From positions 248,001 through 312,000 of the forward strand of contig CAWBAK010000003.1 in assembly GCA_963786805.1 (NCBI GenBank): a stretch of 64,000 nucleotides of DNA, read 5' to 3'. The notes below the pieces were generated by a model that saw nothing but the letters and a program-made list of their open reading frames with translations, was not told the DNA's origin and searched no databases. Each line of letters starts with the position of its first letter. Within the stretch, counting starts at the first letter, position 1. Of this stretch, positions 27,386 to 35,527 are shown piece after piece. A program made the position numbers and the translations under genes. The stretch comes from CALGFI01 sp963786805. GTDB lineage: Bacteria > Actinomycetota > UBA4738 > HRBIN12.

Positions 27386-27648
27386 TCCGGCCCGGGTCCT
27401 CCGGAGGCGTCCGACCCGTTCTCGGCAGGGTCCTCGAGCTCGACGTCCTCGAAGCTCTGCGACAGGACCACGCGCGCCTGGGCCTCGAACGCTGCGGGGA
27501 CGAACAGGTGGACCGGGCCCATCCGGTACGGTCCGCCGCCCTCACCCTTGACCAGCACGGGGATCCCCTCGTCCTCGAGGCGTGCCTTCACGATCTCTCC
27601 CTCGGGGAGCGAGGTGGTGGAGAGCACGCGAACGAGGTCGTCGCTCAT
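27382..27648 (-). CDS. DUF2007-like small protein
   Basis: The 88-residue product MSDDLVRVLSTTSLPEGEIV with ARLEDEGIPVLVKGEG and HLFVPAAFEAQARVVL matches the pattern of DUF2007 (putative signal-transducing domain of unknown function). The ATG at 27648 fits the family start; an upstream ATG at 27717 would add 23 residues without similarity. The C-terminus is acidic. It is convergent with rpsI (four-base overlap) and divergent from arsR. Confidence 0.65.
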   Translation of the reverse strand: MSDDLVRVLSTTSLPEGEIVKARLEDEGIPVLVKGEGGGPYRMGPVHLFVPAAFEAQARVVLSQSFEDVELEDPAENGSDASGGPGPD

Positions 27649-27681
27649 CGCCCTATCGTCCCATGCGTTCGCGGCAAGGCA

Positions 27682-27735
27682 TTGACGTTCATCGATCTCT
27701 CTGGCATCATCCGACATCGATGGATATCGATGGAT
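27682..27735 (+). promoter_or_regulatory. arsR promoter and putative operator
   Basis: TTGACG (27682-27687), 17-base spacer, CATCAT (27705-27710). Directly after it the 10-mer ATCGATGGAT occurs twice in tandem (27716-27725, 27726-27735) and covers the proposed arsR ATG. The core ATCGAT is itself palindromic, so this is a candidate site for ArsR autorepression. Confidence 0.45.
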
Positions 27736-28109
27736 CGCAGACGCCGGCCGAGTGCTGTGTTCCGCTCGCTGGAAGCGAGATGTCCGAGGACGACGCCACC
27801 GCCACGGCGAGGGTGTTCAAGGCGCTCGGCGACCCGAGCCGGATCCGCATCGTGAACCTCCTCGCGACCGCGGGGGACCCCGTCTGCGTGTGCAACCTGA
27901 CCCCGCAGCTGGATCTGTCACAGCCGACCGTGAGCTTCCACCTGAAGAAGCTCGTGGAGGCCGGACTTGTCGAACGGGAGCAGCGCGGCGTGTGGGCGTA
28001 CTACTCGGTGAACCGAGAGGCGCTCGGCCGCCTCGAGACGGTGTTCCGGATGCAGGACTCAGGGATGGAGCCAGAGATGGAGCCAGAGATGGAGGAGGCC
28101 AGACCATGA
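27720..28109 (+). CDS. arsR: ArsR-family arsenic-responsive repressor
   Basis: A winged-helix repressor expected to release DNA on As(III) binding. The 129-residue product has ECC near residue 12, ALGDPSRIRIVNLLA, then the metal-sensing Cys56-Val-Cys58 in the recognition region before LDLSQPTVSFHLKKLVEAG. The C-terminus has repeated EPEM units. ATG at 27720 keeps the ECC segment common in actinobacterial ArsR; ATG at 27780 is an alternative. The stop overlaps arsM (ATGA). Confidence 0.88.
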   Translation: MDIDGSQTPAECCVPLAGSEMSEDDATATARVFKALGDPSRIRIVNLLATAGDPVCVCNLTPQLDLSQPTVSFHLKKLVEAGLVEREQRGVWAYYSVNREALGRLETVFRMQDSGMEPEMEPEMEEARP

Positions 28110-28837
28110 GCGATCTTCGGGAAGAGGTCCGCGCTCACTACCGCGATGCCGCCTTGCAGGTGCTCGGCGGCGGATCGGGGAGTTGTTGCGAGCCGGAGTG
28201 CTGCAGCGGCCCGGAGGGATCGGCGCTGTACGGCATCGAGGAGCGAGCCTCGCTGCCCGATGCGGCGGTGCTCGCGAGCCTCGGGTGCGGCAACCCGACG
28301 GCCGTCGCCGAGCTCCGAGCGGGCGAGACCGTGCTCGACCTCGGGTCGGGAGGCGGGATCGACGTGATCCTTTCGGCCAAGCGTGTCGGCCCGACCGGCA
28401 AGGCTCTCGGTCTGGACATGACGGATGAGATGCTCGACCTCGCCCGCCGCAACGCGGCGGAGGCCGGCACGGCGAACGTCGAGTTCCTGAAGGGCTACAT
28501 GGAGGAGGTCCCGCTTCCCGACGGCAGCGTGGACGTGGTCATCTCCAACTGCGTGATCAACCTGTCGGTAGACAAGCCGAAGGTGTTCGCCGAGATGCAT
28601 CGCGTGCTGCGCCCGGGTGGACGGCTGGGGATCAGCGACATCGTCGCCTCGGACGACCTGTCGCCGGAGCAACGCGCCGAGCGCGGAAGCTACGCGGGGT
28701 GCATCGCCGGCGCGCTCTCGTTCGGCGAGTACGACGCGGAGCTGCGGCGTGCGGGCTTCGACGCGATCGAGGTCGAGCCGACGCACGAGGTCGGGGACGG
28801 GATCTTCGGGGCGATCGTTCGGGCGGCGCGCTCCTGA
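28106..28837 (+). CDS. arsM: Arsenite methyltransferase
   Basis: ArsM methylates As(III) with S-adenosylmethionine. The 243-residue product has an N-terminal CC-x3-CC cluster (residues 27-33), the SAM motif VLDLGSGGGIDV at about 76-87, and the three As-binding Cys residues at 61, 149 (ISNCVINLS) and 199 (YAGCIAGAL). The 50-residue distance between the last two matches characterised ArsM enzymes. ATG overlaps the arsR stop behind GGAGGAGG. Confidence 0.92.
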   Translation: MSDLREEVRAHYRDAALQVLGGGSGSCCEPECCSGPEGSALYGIEERASLPDAAVLASLGCGNPTAVAELRAGETVLDLGSGGGIDVILSAKRVGPTGKALGLDMTDEMLDLARRNAAEAGTANVEFLKGYMEEVPLPDGSVDVVISNCVINLSVDKPKVFAEMHRVLRPGGRLGISDIVASDDLSPEQRAERGSYAGCIAGALSFGEYDAELRRAGFDAIEVEPTHEVGDGIFGAIVRAARS

Positions 28838-28870
28838 CGCGGCGTTCACGGTCCGTTCAGATGCCTCGGA

Positions 28871-28876
28871 TAGGGT
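28871..28876 (+). promoter_or_regulatory. -10 box for arsC, probably leaderless
   Basis: TAGGGT ends seven bases before the arsC ATG, with no Shine-Dalgarno sequence between. No convincing -35 box is seen. Confidence 0.4.
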
Positions 28877-28883
28877 CCGCCCG

Positions 28884-29294
28884 ATGAGCGATCTCCCCGA
28901 GGTGCTCTTCGTCTGCGTTCACAACGCGGGACGGAGCCAGATGGCCGCGGCGCTGCTCGAACGTCGCGCCGGGGGACGGGTCCGGGTCCGGTCGGCGGGA
29001 AGCGCGCCGGCCGAGCAGATCAACCCGGCCGTGGTCGCCGCGATGGCGGAGCTCGGCATCGACATCTCGAGCGAGCGGCCGAAGCGGCTCACCGACGAGT
29101 CCGTCTCCGGGGCCGACGTCGTCGTCACGATGGGATGCGGGGACGCTTGCCCGGTCTTCCCCGGCAAGCGCTACCTGGACTGGGAGCTGGACGACCCCTC
29201 GGGCAAGAGCCTCGAGGACGTTCGCCCGATCCGCGACGAGATCGACCGTCGCGTGCACGCGCTCCTGGCCGAGCTCGTCCCGTCGGACGTTTGA
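28884..29294 (+). CDS. arsC: Arsenate reductase, low-molecular-weight phosphatase fold
   Basis: It reduces As(V) to As(III), which ArsM or an exporter can then handle. The 136-residue product has the P-loop CVHNAGRSQ with nucleophile Cys11, and MGCGDACPVFPG carrying the resolving Cys residues. The motif fits the actinobacterial/thioredoxin-linked LMW-PTP class. The gene is 46 bases after arsM. No Acr3 or ArsB exporter is in the window. Confidence 0.9.
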   Translation: MSDLPEVLFVCVHNAGRSQMAAALLERRAGGRVRVRSAGSAPAEQINPAVVAAMAELGIDISSERPKRLTDESVSGADVVVTMGCGDACPVFPGKRYLDWELDDPSGKSLEDVRPIRDEIDRRVHALLAELVPSDV

Positions 29295-29305
29295 GCTTCC
29301 TGCGC

Positions 29306-29311
29306 TAGGCT
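29306..29311 (+). promoter_or_regulatory. -10 box for glmM, probably leaderless
   Basis: TAGGCT ends ten bases before the glmM ATG; no Shine-Dalgarno sequence is present in the gap. Confidence 0.4.
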
Positions 29312-29321
29312 TGCGCCCCGC

Positions 29322-30653
29322 ATGAGGCGCTTGTTCGGCACCGACGGCGTTCGCGGCGCGTTCGGCCGCGATCTCACGACCGACCTCGCGCGCGAGCTCG
29401 GACGCGCCGCCGTGGTCGCCCTGGCGCGATATGAACGCGGGTCTCCGACGTTCGTGATCGGCCGGGACACGCGGGCCTCGGGCGAGCCGCTCGAGGCGGC
29501 CCTCGTGGAGGGCATCACCAGGGCGGGCGGCGACGTGTACCTCGCCGGCGTGGAGCCCACCCCCGCCATCGCCTTCTTCACGACCGGACTGTCGGCGAGC
29601 TCCGGCATCGTGATCTCCGCGTCCCACAACCCCCCGTCCGACAACGGGATCAAGTTCTTCGGTCCGCTCGGCTTCAAGCTCTCGGACGAGATCGAGGCCG
29701 AGATCGAGTCGGAGGTCACGCGCGGTGACGGCAGCATCGGACGGCCGGGCGAGGTGCGTGCCCTGCCGGAGGCGGGGCCCGACTACATCGATCACGTGGT
29801 CGAGACCGCAGAAGGAGCGCGTCTGGACGGGATGCGGATCGTCGTCGACTGCGCGAACGGCGCGGCATCGGTCGTGGCTCCCCAGGCGCTCCGACGGCTG
29901 GGAGCCGACGTCTTCCCGATCTTCGCCGAGCCCGACGGTTCGAACATCAACGTGGGTTGTGGCGCACTGCATCCCGAGGTCGTCGCCGCTGCCGTGAAGG
30001 CCGCGGGCGCGGACGCCGGCGTGGCGCACGACGGCGACGCCGACCGCGCGTTGTTCGCCGACGCCGAGGGCAACGTGATCGACGGTGATCAGGTACTGGC
30101 CGCGTGCGCCCTGTCGATGAAGGCCGAAGATCGGCTCACCGGTGACCTCGTCGTCGCCACGGTGATGGCGAACCTGGGGTTCCACGCGGCGATGAAGGAG
30201 GCCGGCATCCGCGTGGTCCCGGCTCCCGTCGGCGACCGATACGTGCTCGAGCAGATGCAGGAGCACGGTGCCGTGCTCGGCGGGGAGCAGTCGGGACACG
30301 TGATCTTCCGCCGCCACGCGACGACGGGGGACGGCCTGATCACGGCCGTGCAGTTCCTGTCGCTCGCCTCCAGGGACGGCGTGAGCGTCGCGGATCTCGC
30401 GGGCCGGATGCGCCGGTTCCCACAGGTGCTCCGCAACGTCGAGGTCGCTCGGAAGGAGTCGCTCGACGAGGCCTCGGAGGTGTGGGAGGCCGTGCGCGCG
30501 AGCGAATCCGAGCTCGACGGTACGGGACGCGTGCTCGTCCGCGCGTCGGGAACCGAACCGCTCGTGCGCGTCATGGTCGAGGCCGAGACCGAAGAGCTCG
30601 CGCGTAGGCACGCAGATGCGCTCGCCGAACGCATCCGCGCCGCCCTCGGCTAG
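29322..30653 (+). CDS. glmM: Phosphoglucosamine mutase
   Basis: GlmM converts glucosamine-6-phosphate to the 1-phosphate for UDP-GlcNAc. The 443-residue product starts MRRLFGTDGVRGAFGRDLT, has the catalytic phosphoserine loop ISASHNPPSDNGIKFF, the metal loop DGDADRALF and the sugar loop GGEQSGHVIF, and ends with the phosphate loop RASGTEPLVRVM. It is paired with glmS. Confidence 0.97.
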   Translation: MRRLFGTDGVRGAFGRDLTTDLARELGRAAVVALARYERGSPTFVIGRDTRASGEPLEAALVEGITRAGGDVYLAGVEPTPAIAFFTTGLSASSGIVISASHNPPSDNGIKFFGPLGFKLSDEIEAEIESEVTRGDGSIGRPGEVRALPEAGPDYIDHVVETAEGARLDGMRIVVDCANGAASVVAPQALRRLGADVFPIFAEPDGSNINVGCGALHPEVVAAAVKAAGADAGVAHDGDADRALFADAEGNVIDGDQVLAACALSMKAEDRLTGDLVVATVMANLGFHAAMKEAGIRVVPAPVGDRYVLEQMQEHGAVLGGEQSGHVIFRRHATTGDGLITAVQFLSLASRDGVSVADLAGRMRRFPQVLRNVEVARKESLDEASEVWEAVRASESELDGTGRVLVRASGTEPLVRVMVEAETEELARRHADALAERIRAALG

Positions 30654-30670
30654 AGAGCAGCGCCGGCTGT

Positions 30671-30676
30671 TACCCT
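30671..30676 (+). promoter_or_regulatory. -10 box for glmS, probably leaderless
   Basis: TACCCT ends ten bases before the glmS ATG in a 33-base gap without a Shine-Dalgarno sequence. Confidence 0.4.
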
Positions 30677-30686
30677 CGGACCCCCA

Positions 30687-32513
30687 ATGTGCGGCATCGT
30701 GGGCTATGTCGGCCCCGACCAAGCGCTCCCGATCGTCCTCGAGGGTCTTCGGCGTCTCGAGTACCGGGGCTACGACTCGGCAGGTGTTGCCGTGCTCGAC
30801 GGGGGCCTCTCGGTCGTCAAGCGCGCCGGGAAGCTCTCCGAGCTGGAGCGGGCGCTCGAGGAGCACGGAGCGCCCGCCGGCACCGTCGGGATGGGTCACA
30901 CCCGCTGGGCGACCCACGGCGCGCCGACGGATCGCAACGCGCATCCGCACACCGACTGTCGCGGAACGATCGCGGTGATCCACAACGGGATCGTCGAGAA
31001 CTTCGCCGACCTTCGCGACGAGCTGGAGAAGCGTGGGCACGCCTTCGTCTCCGAGACCGACACCGAGGTCGTGGCGCATCTCATCGAGGAGAAACAGGAC
31101 GGCGCGCTCGCCGACCGCGTACGAGCGACGGTACGCGAGCTCGAAGGCGCGTACGCGCTCGTGGTGCTCTCGGCCGATGAGCCCGACGTCATCGTCGGCG
31201 TGAAGGTCGCGTCGCCACTGGTCGTCGGGCTCGGCGACGGCGAGAACGTGCTCGCCTCCGACATCCCCGCGGTGCTCTCGAAGACCCGACGGGTCCTGCC
31301 CGTCTCCGAACGCCAGGTCGTCGAGGTCCGCGCGGGCGGGGTTCGCGTCACCGACTTCGACGGCAACGACGTTCGAGCCGAGCCGTTCGAGGTCGACTGG
31401 GACGTGTCGCGCGCGCAGAAGGGCGGGTACGACGACTTCATGCGCAAGGAGATCGACGAGCAACCGGCGGCGATCCACGACACCCTCGTCGGCCGGCTCA
31501 GCGAGCGCGGCATGCTGTCCCTGGACGAGGTGCACCTGGACCCCGACGTGCTGCGCGAGGTCGACAAGGTCTTCGTCGTCGCGTGCGGCACCGCGTACCA
31601 CTCGGGGCTCGTCGCGAAGTACGCGATCGAGCACTGGACCCGGATCCCGGTCGAGATCGAGATCGCCTCGGAGTTCCGCTATCGCGACCCGGTCCTCGGC
31701 CCCGACACGCTGACGATCGCCGTGAGCCAGTCCGGAGAGACGATCGACACCCTCGAGGCCGCCCGGCACGCCGCCCGGCAGGGGTCACGCGTCCTCGCCG
31801 TGACGAACACGGTCGGCTCTTCCCTGGCTCGCGAAGCCGGTGCGGTGATGTACACCCACGCCGGACCCGAGATCGGCGTCGCCGCCACGAAGACGTTCGC
31901 GACGCAGATGGTCGCGCTCGACCTCGTCGCGCTGTACCTGGCGCAGATCCGAGGGCCGATGTACCCCGTCGAGATCGAGGAGATCGTCGCGACGATGCGC
32001 GAGCTCCCGGAGCAGGTCCGCAGGACCTTGGAGCTGGACTCGCAGGTGCGGGCCGTCGCCGAGGAGATCCACCAGGCGCGCGACGTGCTGTTCATCGGTC
32101 GGCATACCGGGTTCCCCGCCGCGCTCGAGGGTGCCCTGAAGCTCAAGGAGCTGAGCTACGTCCACGCCGAGGGGTACCCGGCCGGCGAGCTGAAGCACGG
32201 AGCGATCGCGCTCGTCGAGGAGGGAGTTCCGGTGGTGGCGGTGGCGACCGAGTGCCACGTCTACCCGAAGATGCTCTCGAACATCCAGGAGGTGCGAGCC
32301 CGCGGCGCCCTGGTGATCGCCGTGGCGAGCGAAGGCGACGAGGAGATCGAGCGTTCCGCGGAACACGTCCTGTTCGTCCCCCGGGTCCCGGAGCTGTTCT
32401 CGCCGGTGGTCGTCACGCCGCCGCTGCAGCTCCTCGCCTATCACGTCGCCAAGCTGCGCGGGTGTGACGTCGACCAGCCTCGCAACCTGGCCAAGAGCGT
32501 CACCGTCGAGTAG
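30687..32513 (+). CDS. glmS: Glutamine-fructose-6-phosphate aminotransferase
   Basis: GlmS makes glucosamine-6-phosphate from fructose-6-phosphate and glutamine. The 608-residue product begins MCGIVGYVG with Cys2 as amidotransferase nucleophile, has MGHTRWATHG in the glutaminase domain, then two SIS domains (VSQSGETIDTLEAAR and HTGFPAALEGALKLKELSY) and the C-terminal DQPRNLAKSVTVE. No glmS ribozyme is visible in the short upstream gap. Confidence 0.98.
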   Translation: MCGIVGYVGPDQALPIVLEGLRRLEYRGYDSAGVAVLDGGLSVVKRAGKLSELERALEEHGAPAGTVGMGHTRWATHGAPTDRNAHPHTDCRGTIAVIHNGIVENFADLRDELEKRGHAFVSETDTEVVAHLIEEKQDGALADRVRATVRELEGAYALVVLSADEPDVIVGVKVASPLVVGLGDGENVLASDIPAVLSKTRRVLPVSERQVVEVRAGGVRVTDFDGNDVRAEPFEVDWDVSRAQKGGYDDFMRKEIDEQPAAIHDTLVGRLSERGMLSLDEVHLDPDVLREVDKVFVVACGTAYHSGLVAKYAIEHWTRIPVEIEIASEFRYRDPVLGPDTLTIAVSQSGETIDTLEAARHAARQGSRVLAVTNTVGSSLAREAGAVMYTHAGPEIGVAATKTFATQMVALDLVALYLAQIRGPMYPVEIEEIVATMRELPEQVRRTLELDSQVRAVAEEIHQARDVLFIGRHTGFPAALEGALKLKELSYVHAEGYPAGELKHGAIALVEEGVPVVAVATECHVYPKMLSNIQEVRARGALVIAVASEGDEEIERSAEHVLFVPRVPELFSPVVVTPPLQLLAYHVAKLRGCDVDQPRNLAKSVTVE

Positions 32514-32520
32514 GCCGGGC

Positions 32521-32526
32521 TACCCT
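32521..32526 (+). promoter_or_regulatory. -10 box for acpS, probably leaderless
   Basis: TACCCT ends six bases before the acpS GTG, in a 19-base gap with no Shine-Dalgarno sequence. Confidence 0.4.
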
Positions 32527-32532
32527 TAGGGC

Positions 32533-32907
32533 GTGGAGATCCTCGGACTCGGGGTCGACATCTGCGAGATCGAGCGCATGGAGCGCGCGCTCGAGCGGCA
32601 CGGCTCGATGCGCGAGCGGGTGTTCACCCCCGAGGAGATCGCGTACTGCGAATCCAAGGCCCGGCCCGCCGAGTCCTACGCCGGCCGGTTCGCCGCGCGA
32701 GAAGCCGTGATCAAGGCCCTCGGCGGCTATCGAGGCCGCAGGTGGCAGGACATCAGCGTCACGCGGTCGCCCTCGGGCGCGCCGGCGATCCGGCTGGAGG
32801 GCAACGCGAAGCAGCGTGCCGACGCGCTCGGCGTCGACCGGGTGATGGTCACGTTCACGCACGAGCGGACGTCGGCGGTGGCCTTCGCCGTGGCCGTGAG
32901 CCCGTGA
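32533..32907 (+). CDS. acpS: Holo-[acyl-carrier-protein] synthase
   Basis: AcpS attaches phosphopantetheine to acyl carrier protein. The 124-residue product has the Mg-binding GVDICEIERMERAL near the N-terminus and AGRFAAREAVIKALGG with the conserved Glu and Lys. GTG start; the stop overlaps the next gene in a GTGA junction. Confidence 0.95.
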   Translation: MEILGLGVDICEIERMERALERHGSMRERVFTPEEIAYCESKARPAESYAGRFAAREAVIKALGGYRGRRWQDISVTRSPSGAPAIRLEGNAKQRADALGVDRVMVTFTHERTSAVAFAVAVSP

Positions 32908-34424
32908 AGCCGATCCTGTCGCCCGCGGAGGCGAGCGCGCTCGACGGGGCGGCTCAGGAGCGTGGGATCGCGGCCGAGACGCTCATGGAGAACGCGGGTC
33001 GCGAGGTGGCCGGCGCGGCCGTCCGGCTTGCGGGAGGGACGTACGGCCGTCGAGCGGTGGTCGTGGCCGGGAAGGGCAACAACGGCGGTGACGGGCTCGT
33101 CGCTGCTCGCTACCTGGACGCGTGGGGGATGCGCGTGACGGTCGTGCTCTTCGATGACCGTTCGCGCGAGCCCGCGGCGATGAACCTCTCTCGGCTCAGG
33201 AGGACCGCGGTTCGCGTCCGGCCATGGTCGGCCGAGCTGGTGCAGCGAGAGATCGCGCGCGCCGACGTCGCCGTGGACGCGATCTTCGGAACGGGGTTCC
33301 GAGGTGCGCCCGACGGAGGCTTCACCGGCGCGATCGGATCCCTGAACGACGGCGACGTTCCGGTGGTCGCCGTGGACATCCCGTCCGGCGTGAACGGCGA
33401 GACGGGTGCGGTCGAGTCGGTCGCGGTCCGAGCGGACATCACGGTGACGTTCGGGGCGGCCAAGCCCGGGGTGGTCTTCCCCCCGGGATCGACGCACGCG
33501 GGCATCGTGGAGGTCGCCGACATCGGGTTCCCGCCCGATCTCGTTCGATCCGACCTGGCGCTCCTGGAGACCGAGGACGTCGCCGGATGGCTTCCCCGCC
33601 GCGACGAGGACACGCACAAGCGAGCATCCGGGTTCGTCGTCGTGATCGGTGGTTCGCGCTCGATGACGGGCGCCGTGTCGCTCATGGCGCATGCCGCGTA
33701 CCGCTCGGGTGCCGGCCTGGTCGCCGCCGGGGTCCCCTCGTCCATCCTGCCGGTCGTCCAGGGCGCGGTCCGGGAGGCCGTCTTCGCCCCGCTGCCCGAG
33801 ACCGAGGACGGAACCGCGTCCGGCGGCACCGAACGGCTCTCCGAGCTGATCGGGCAGGCCGGCGCGCTCGCGATCGGACCCGGGATGACGACCGACGAGC
33901 GCACGTCGGCCTGGGTCCGCGAGCTCGTTCGGGGTTCCGAGATCCCGGTCGTCCTGGACGCCGACGGCCTGAACGCCTTCGCCGGACGAGCGCCCGAGCT
34001 CGCCGACCGCAAGGCGGAGCTCGTCCTGACGCCGCACGCGGGGGAGTTCTCGCGGCTCTCGGGTGTGAGCGCGAAGGACCTCGCGGCGGACCGGGTCGGT
34101 CATGCCCGCAAGCTCGCGGCCGAGACGCAGGCCGTCGTCCTGCTGAAAGGAACGCGCACGCTCGTGGCAGCACCGGACGGCTCCGTGCGCGTGAACCCGA
34201 CCGGCGGCCCGTTCCTCGCGACGGGCGGGACGGGTGACGTCCTCACCGGGATGATCGCCGCGCTGCTCGCACGCCGTCTCGCGCCGGTGGATGCGGCGTC
34301 CGCCGCCGCGTTCGTCCACGGCGTCGCGGGGTCGGCCGCCGCGGAGGTCTCGGGCGAGGGAACGACCGCGAGCGACGTGCTCGAGCGGGTCGCCGAGGCG
34401 TTCGTCGAGGTCGCGGGCGCGTGA
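32904..34424 (+). CDS. nnr: Bifunctional NAD(P)H-hydrate epimerase/dehydratase
   Basis: This enzyme repairs hydrated NAD(P)H. The N-terminal epimerase half (about residues 1-215) has MENAGREVAGAA, GKGNNGGDGLVAARYL and AIFGTGFRG. The C-terminal ADP-dependent dehydratase half has GPGMTTDE, LDADGLNAFAG, LTPHAGEFSRL and ATGGTGDVLTGMIAALLA. 506 residues in total. It lies between acpS and alr, a common actinobacterial order. Confidence 0.95.
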   Translation: MKPILSPAEASALDGAAQERGIAAETLMENAGREVAGAAVRLAGGTYGRRAVVVAGKGNNGGDGLVAARYLDAWGMRVTVVLFDDRSREPAAMNLSRLRRTAVRVRPWSAELVQREIARADVAVDAIFGTGFRGAPDGGFTGAIGSLNDGDVPVVAVDIPSGVNGETGAVESVAVRADITVTFGAAKPGVVFPPGSTHAGIVEVADIGFPPDLVRSDLALLETEDVAGWLPRRDEDTHKRASGFVVVIGGSRSMTGAVSLMAHAAYRSGAGLVAAGVPSSILPVVQGAVREAVFAPLPETEDGTASGGTERLSELIGQAGALAIGPGMTTDERTSAWVRELVRGSEIPVVLDADGLNAFAGRAPELADRKAELVLTPHAGEFSRLSGVSAKDLAADRVGHARKLAAETQAVVLLKGTRTLVAAPDGSVRVNPTGGPFLATGGTGDVLTGMIAALLARRLAPVDAASAAAFVHGVAGSAAAEVSGEGTTASDVLERVAEAFVEVAGA

Positions 34425-35527
34425 CGAGATACCGGCCGACCGTCGTCGAGGTCGACCTCGAGGCGATCCGGCACAACGTGCGGCTGCTGAAGCCCCCGAA
34501 CGCCGAGCTGATGGCCGTCGTGAAGGCCGACGGCTACGGGCACGGCGACGAGGCCGTGGCGCGTGCGGCGCTCGAGGCCGGCGCCACGTGGATCGGCGTC
34601 GCCCTCGCGGAGGAGGGCCTCGGCCTGCGCGAACGCGGCATCGAGGCCCCGATCCTGGTCCTGTCCGAGCTCCCGCCGGGATCGGAGAAGGAAGCGATCG
34701 CCGGCGCGCTCACCCCGACGGTCTACACCGAAGACGGGGTGGCCGGGGTGGCGGAGGCCGCCGTGGCGCTCGGCCGGGCGGCCGCCGTGCACCTGAAGCT
34801 CGATACGGGCATGCACCGGGTCGGGCTGTGGCCGCCCTCCCGCGCGACCGCGTTCGCGCACGCGATCCGTGGCGCGGGACTTCAGCTCGAGGGGCTGTGG
34901 ACGCACTTCGCCGCGTCCGAGCGCGACGACGAGGGCACGCGGGAGCAGCTGCAGCGCCTGCTCGAGGCGCGCGATGCGCTCGCGGCCGAGGGCATCCGGC
35001 CGCGGCTCGTCCACGCCGCGAACAGCGGCGCCACGATCCGGCTGCCCGAGACCCACCTGGACCTCGTGCGACCCGGCGCGGCCGTCTACGGGCTCGACCC
35101 GGGCGGCGGGATCGGACCAACGTTCGGGTTGCGTCCCGCGCTCACGTGGCGCTCGGCGGTCACGATGGTGAAGCGGGTGCCGGCGGGCGATCGCCTCTCG
35201 TACGGCGGGACCTACCGACTGGAGCGCGACGCGAACGTCGCGACGGTGCCCGTCGGCTACGGGGACGGGTTCCCTCGGGGACTCTCGTCGAAGGCCGAGG
35301 TGCTCGTCGGCGGCCGCCGGCACCGCGTCGCCGGAACGGTCACGATGGATCAGATCCTCGTCGACTGCGGGGACGAGGACGTCGCGACGGGGGACGAGGT
35401 CGTCTTGATCGGTGCCTCCGGCGAGGAGCGGATCACGGCCGAGGAGCTCGCCTCACACATCGGGACGATCGGGTACGAGATCGCGACGGCGATCAGCGCG
35501 CGTGTCCCCCGCGAGTACGTCGGATGA
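34421..35527 (+). CDS. alr: Alanine racemase
   Basis: Alr supplies D-alanine for peptidoglycan. The 368-residue product has the PLP lysine Lys35 in VVKADGYGHG, LKLDTGMHRVGLW, ANSGATIRLP, the second catalytic residue in RLSYGGTYRL and GTVTMDQILVDCGD. GTG start in a GTGA overlap with nnr. Confidence 0.97.
   Translation: MTRYRPTVVEVDLEAIRHNVRLLKPPNAELMAVVKADGYGHGDEAVARAALEAGATWIGVALAEEGLGLRERGIEAPILVLSELPPGSEKEAIAGALTPTVYTEDGVAGVAEAAVALGRAAAVHLKLDTGMHRVGLWPPSRATAFAHAIRGAGLQLEGLWTHFAASERDDEGTREQLQRLLEARDALAAEGIRPRLVHAANSGATIRLPETHLDLVRPGAAVYGLDPGGGIGPTFGLRPALTWRSAVTMVKRVPAGDRLSYGGTYRLERDANVATVPVGYGDGFPRGLSSKAEVLVGGRRHRVAGTVTMDQILVDCGDEDVATGDEVVLIGASGEERITAEELASHIGTIGYEIATAISARVPREYVG

Noticed and set aside
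30654..30686. glmS ribozyme or riboswitch before glmS
   Set aside because: Only 33 bases lie between glmM and glmS, too short for the ribozyme core.
28857..31769. A 970-residue open frame on the minus strand opposite arsC, glmM and glmS
   Set aside because: It has no domain-like sequence and is the antisense of three clear genes.
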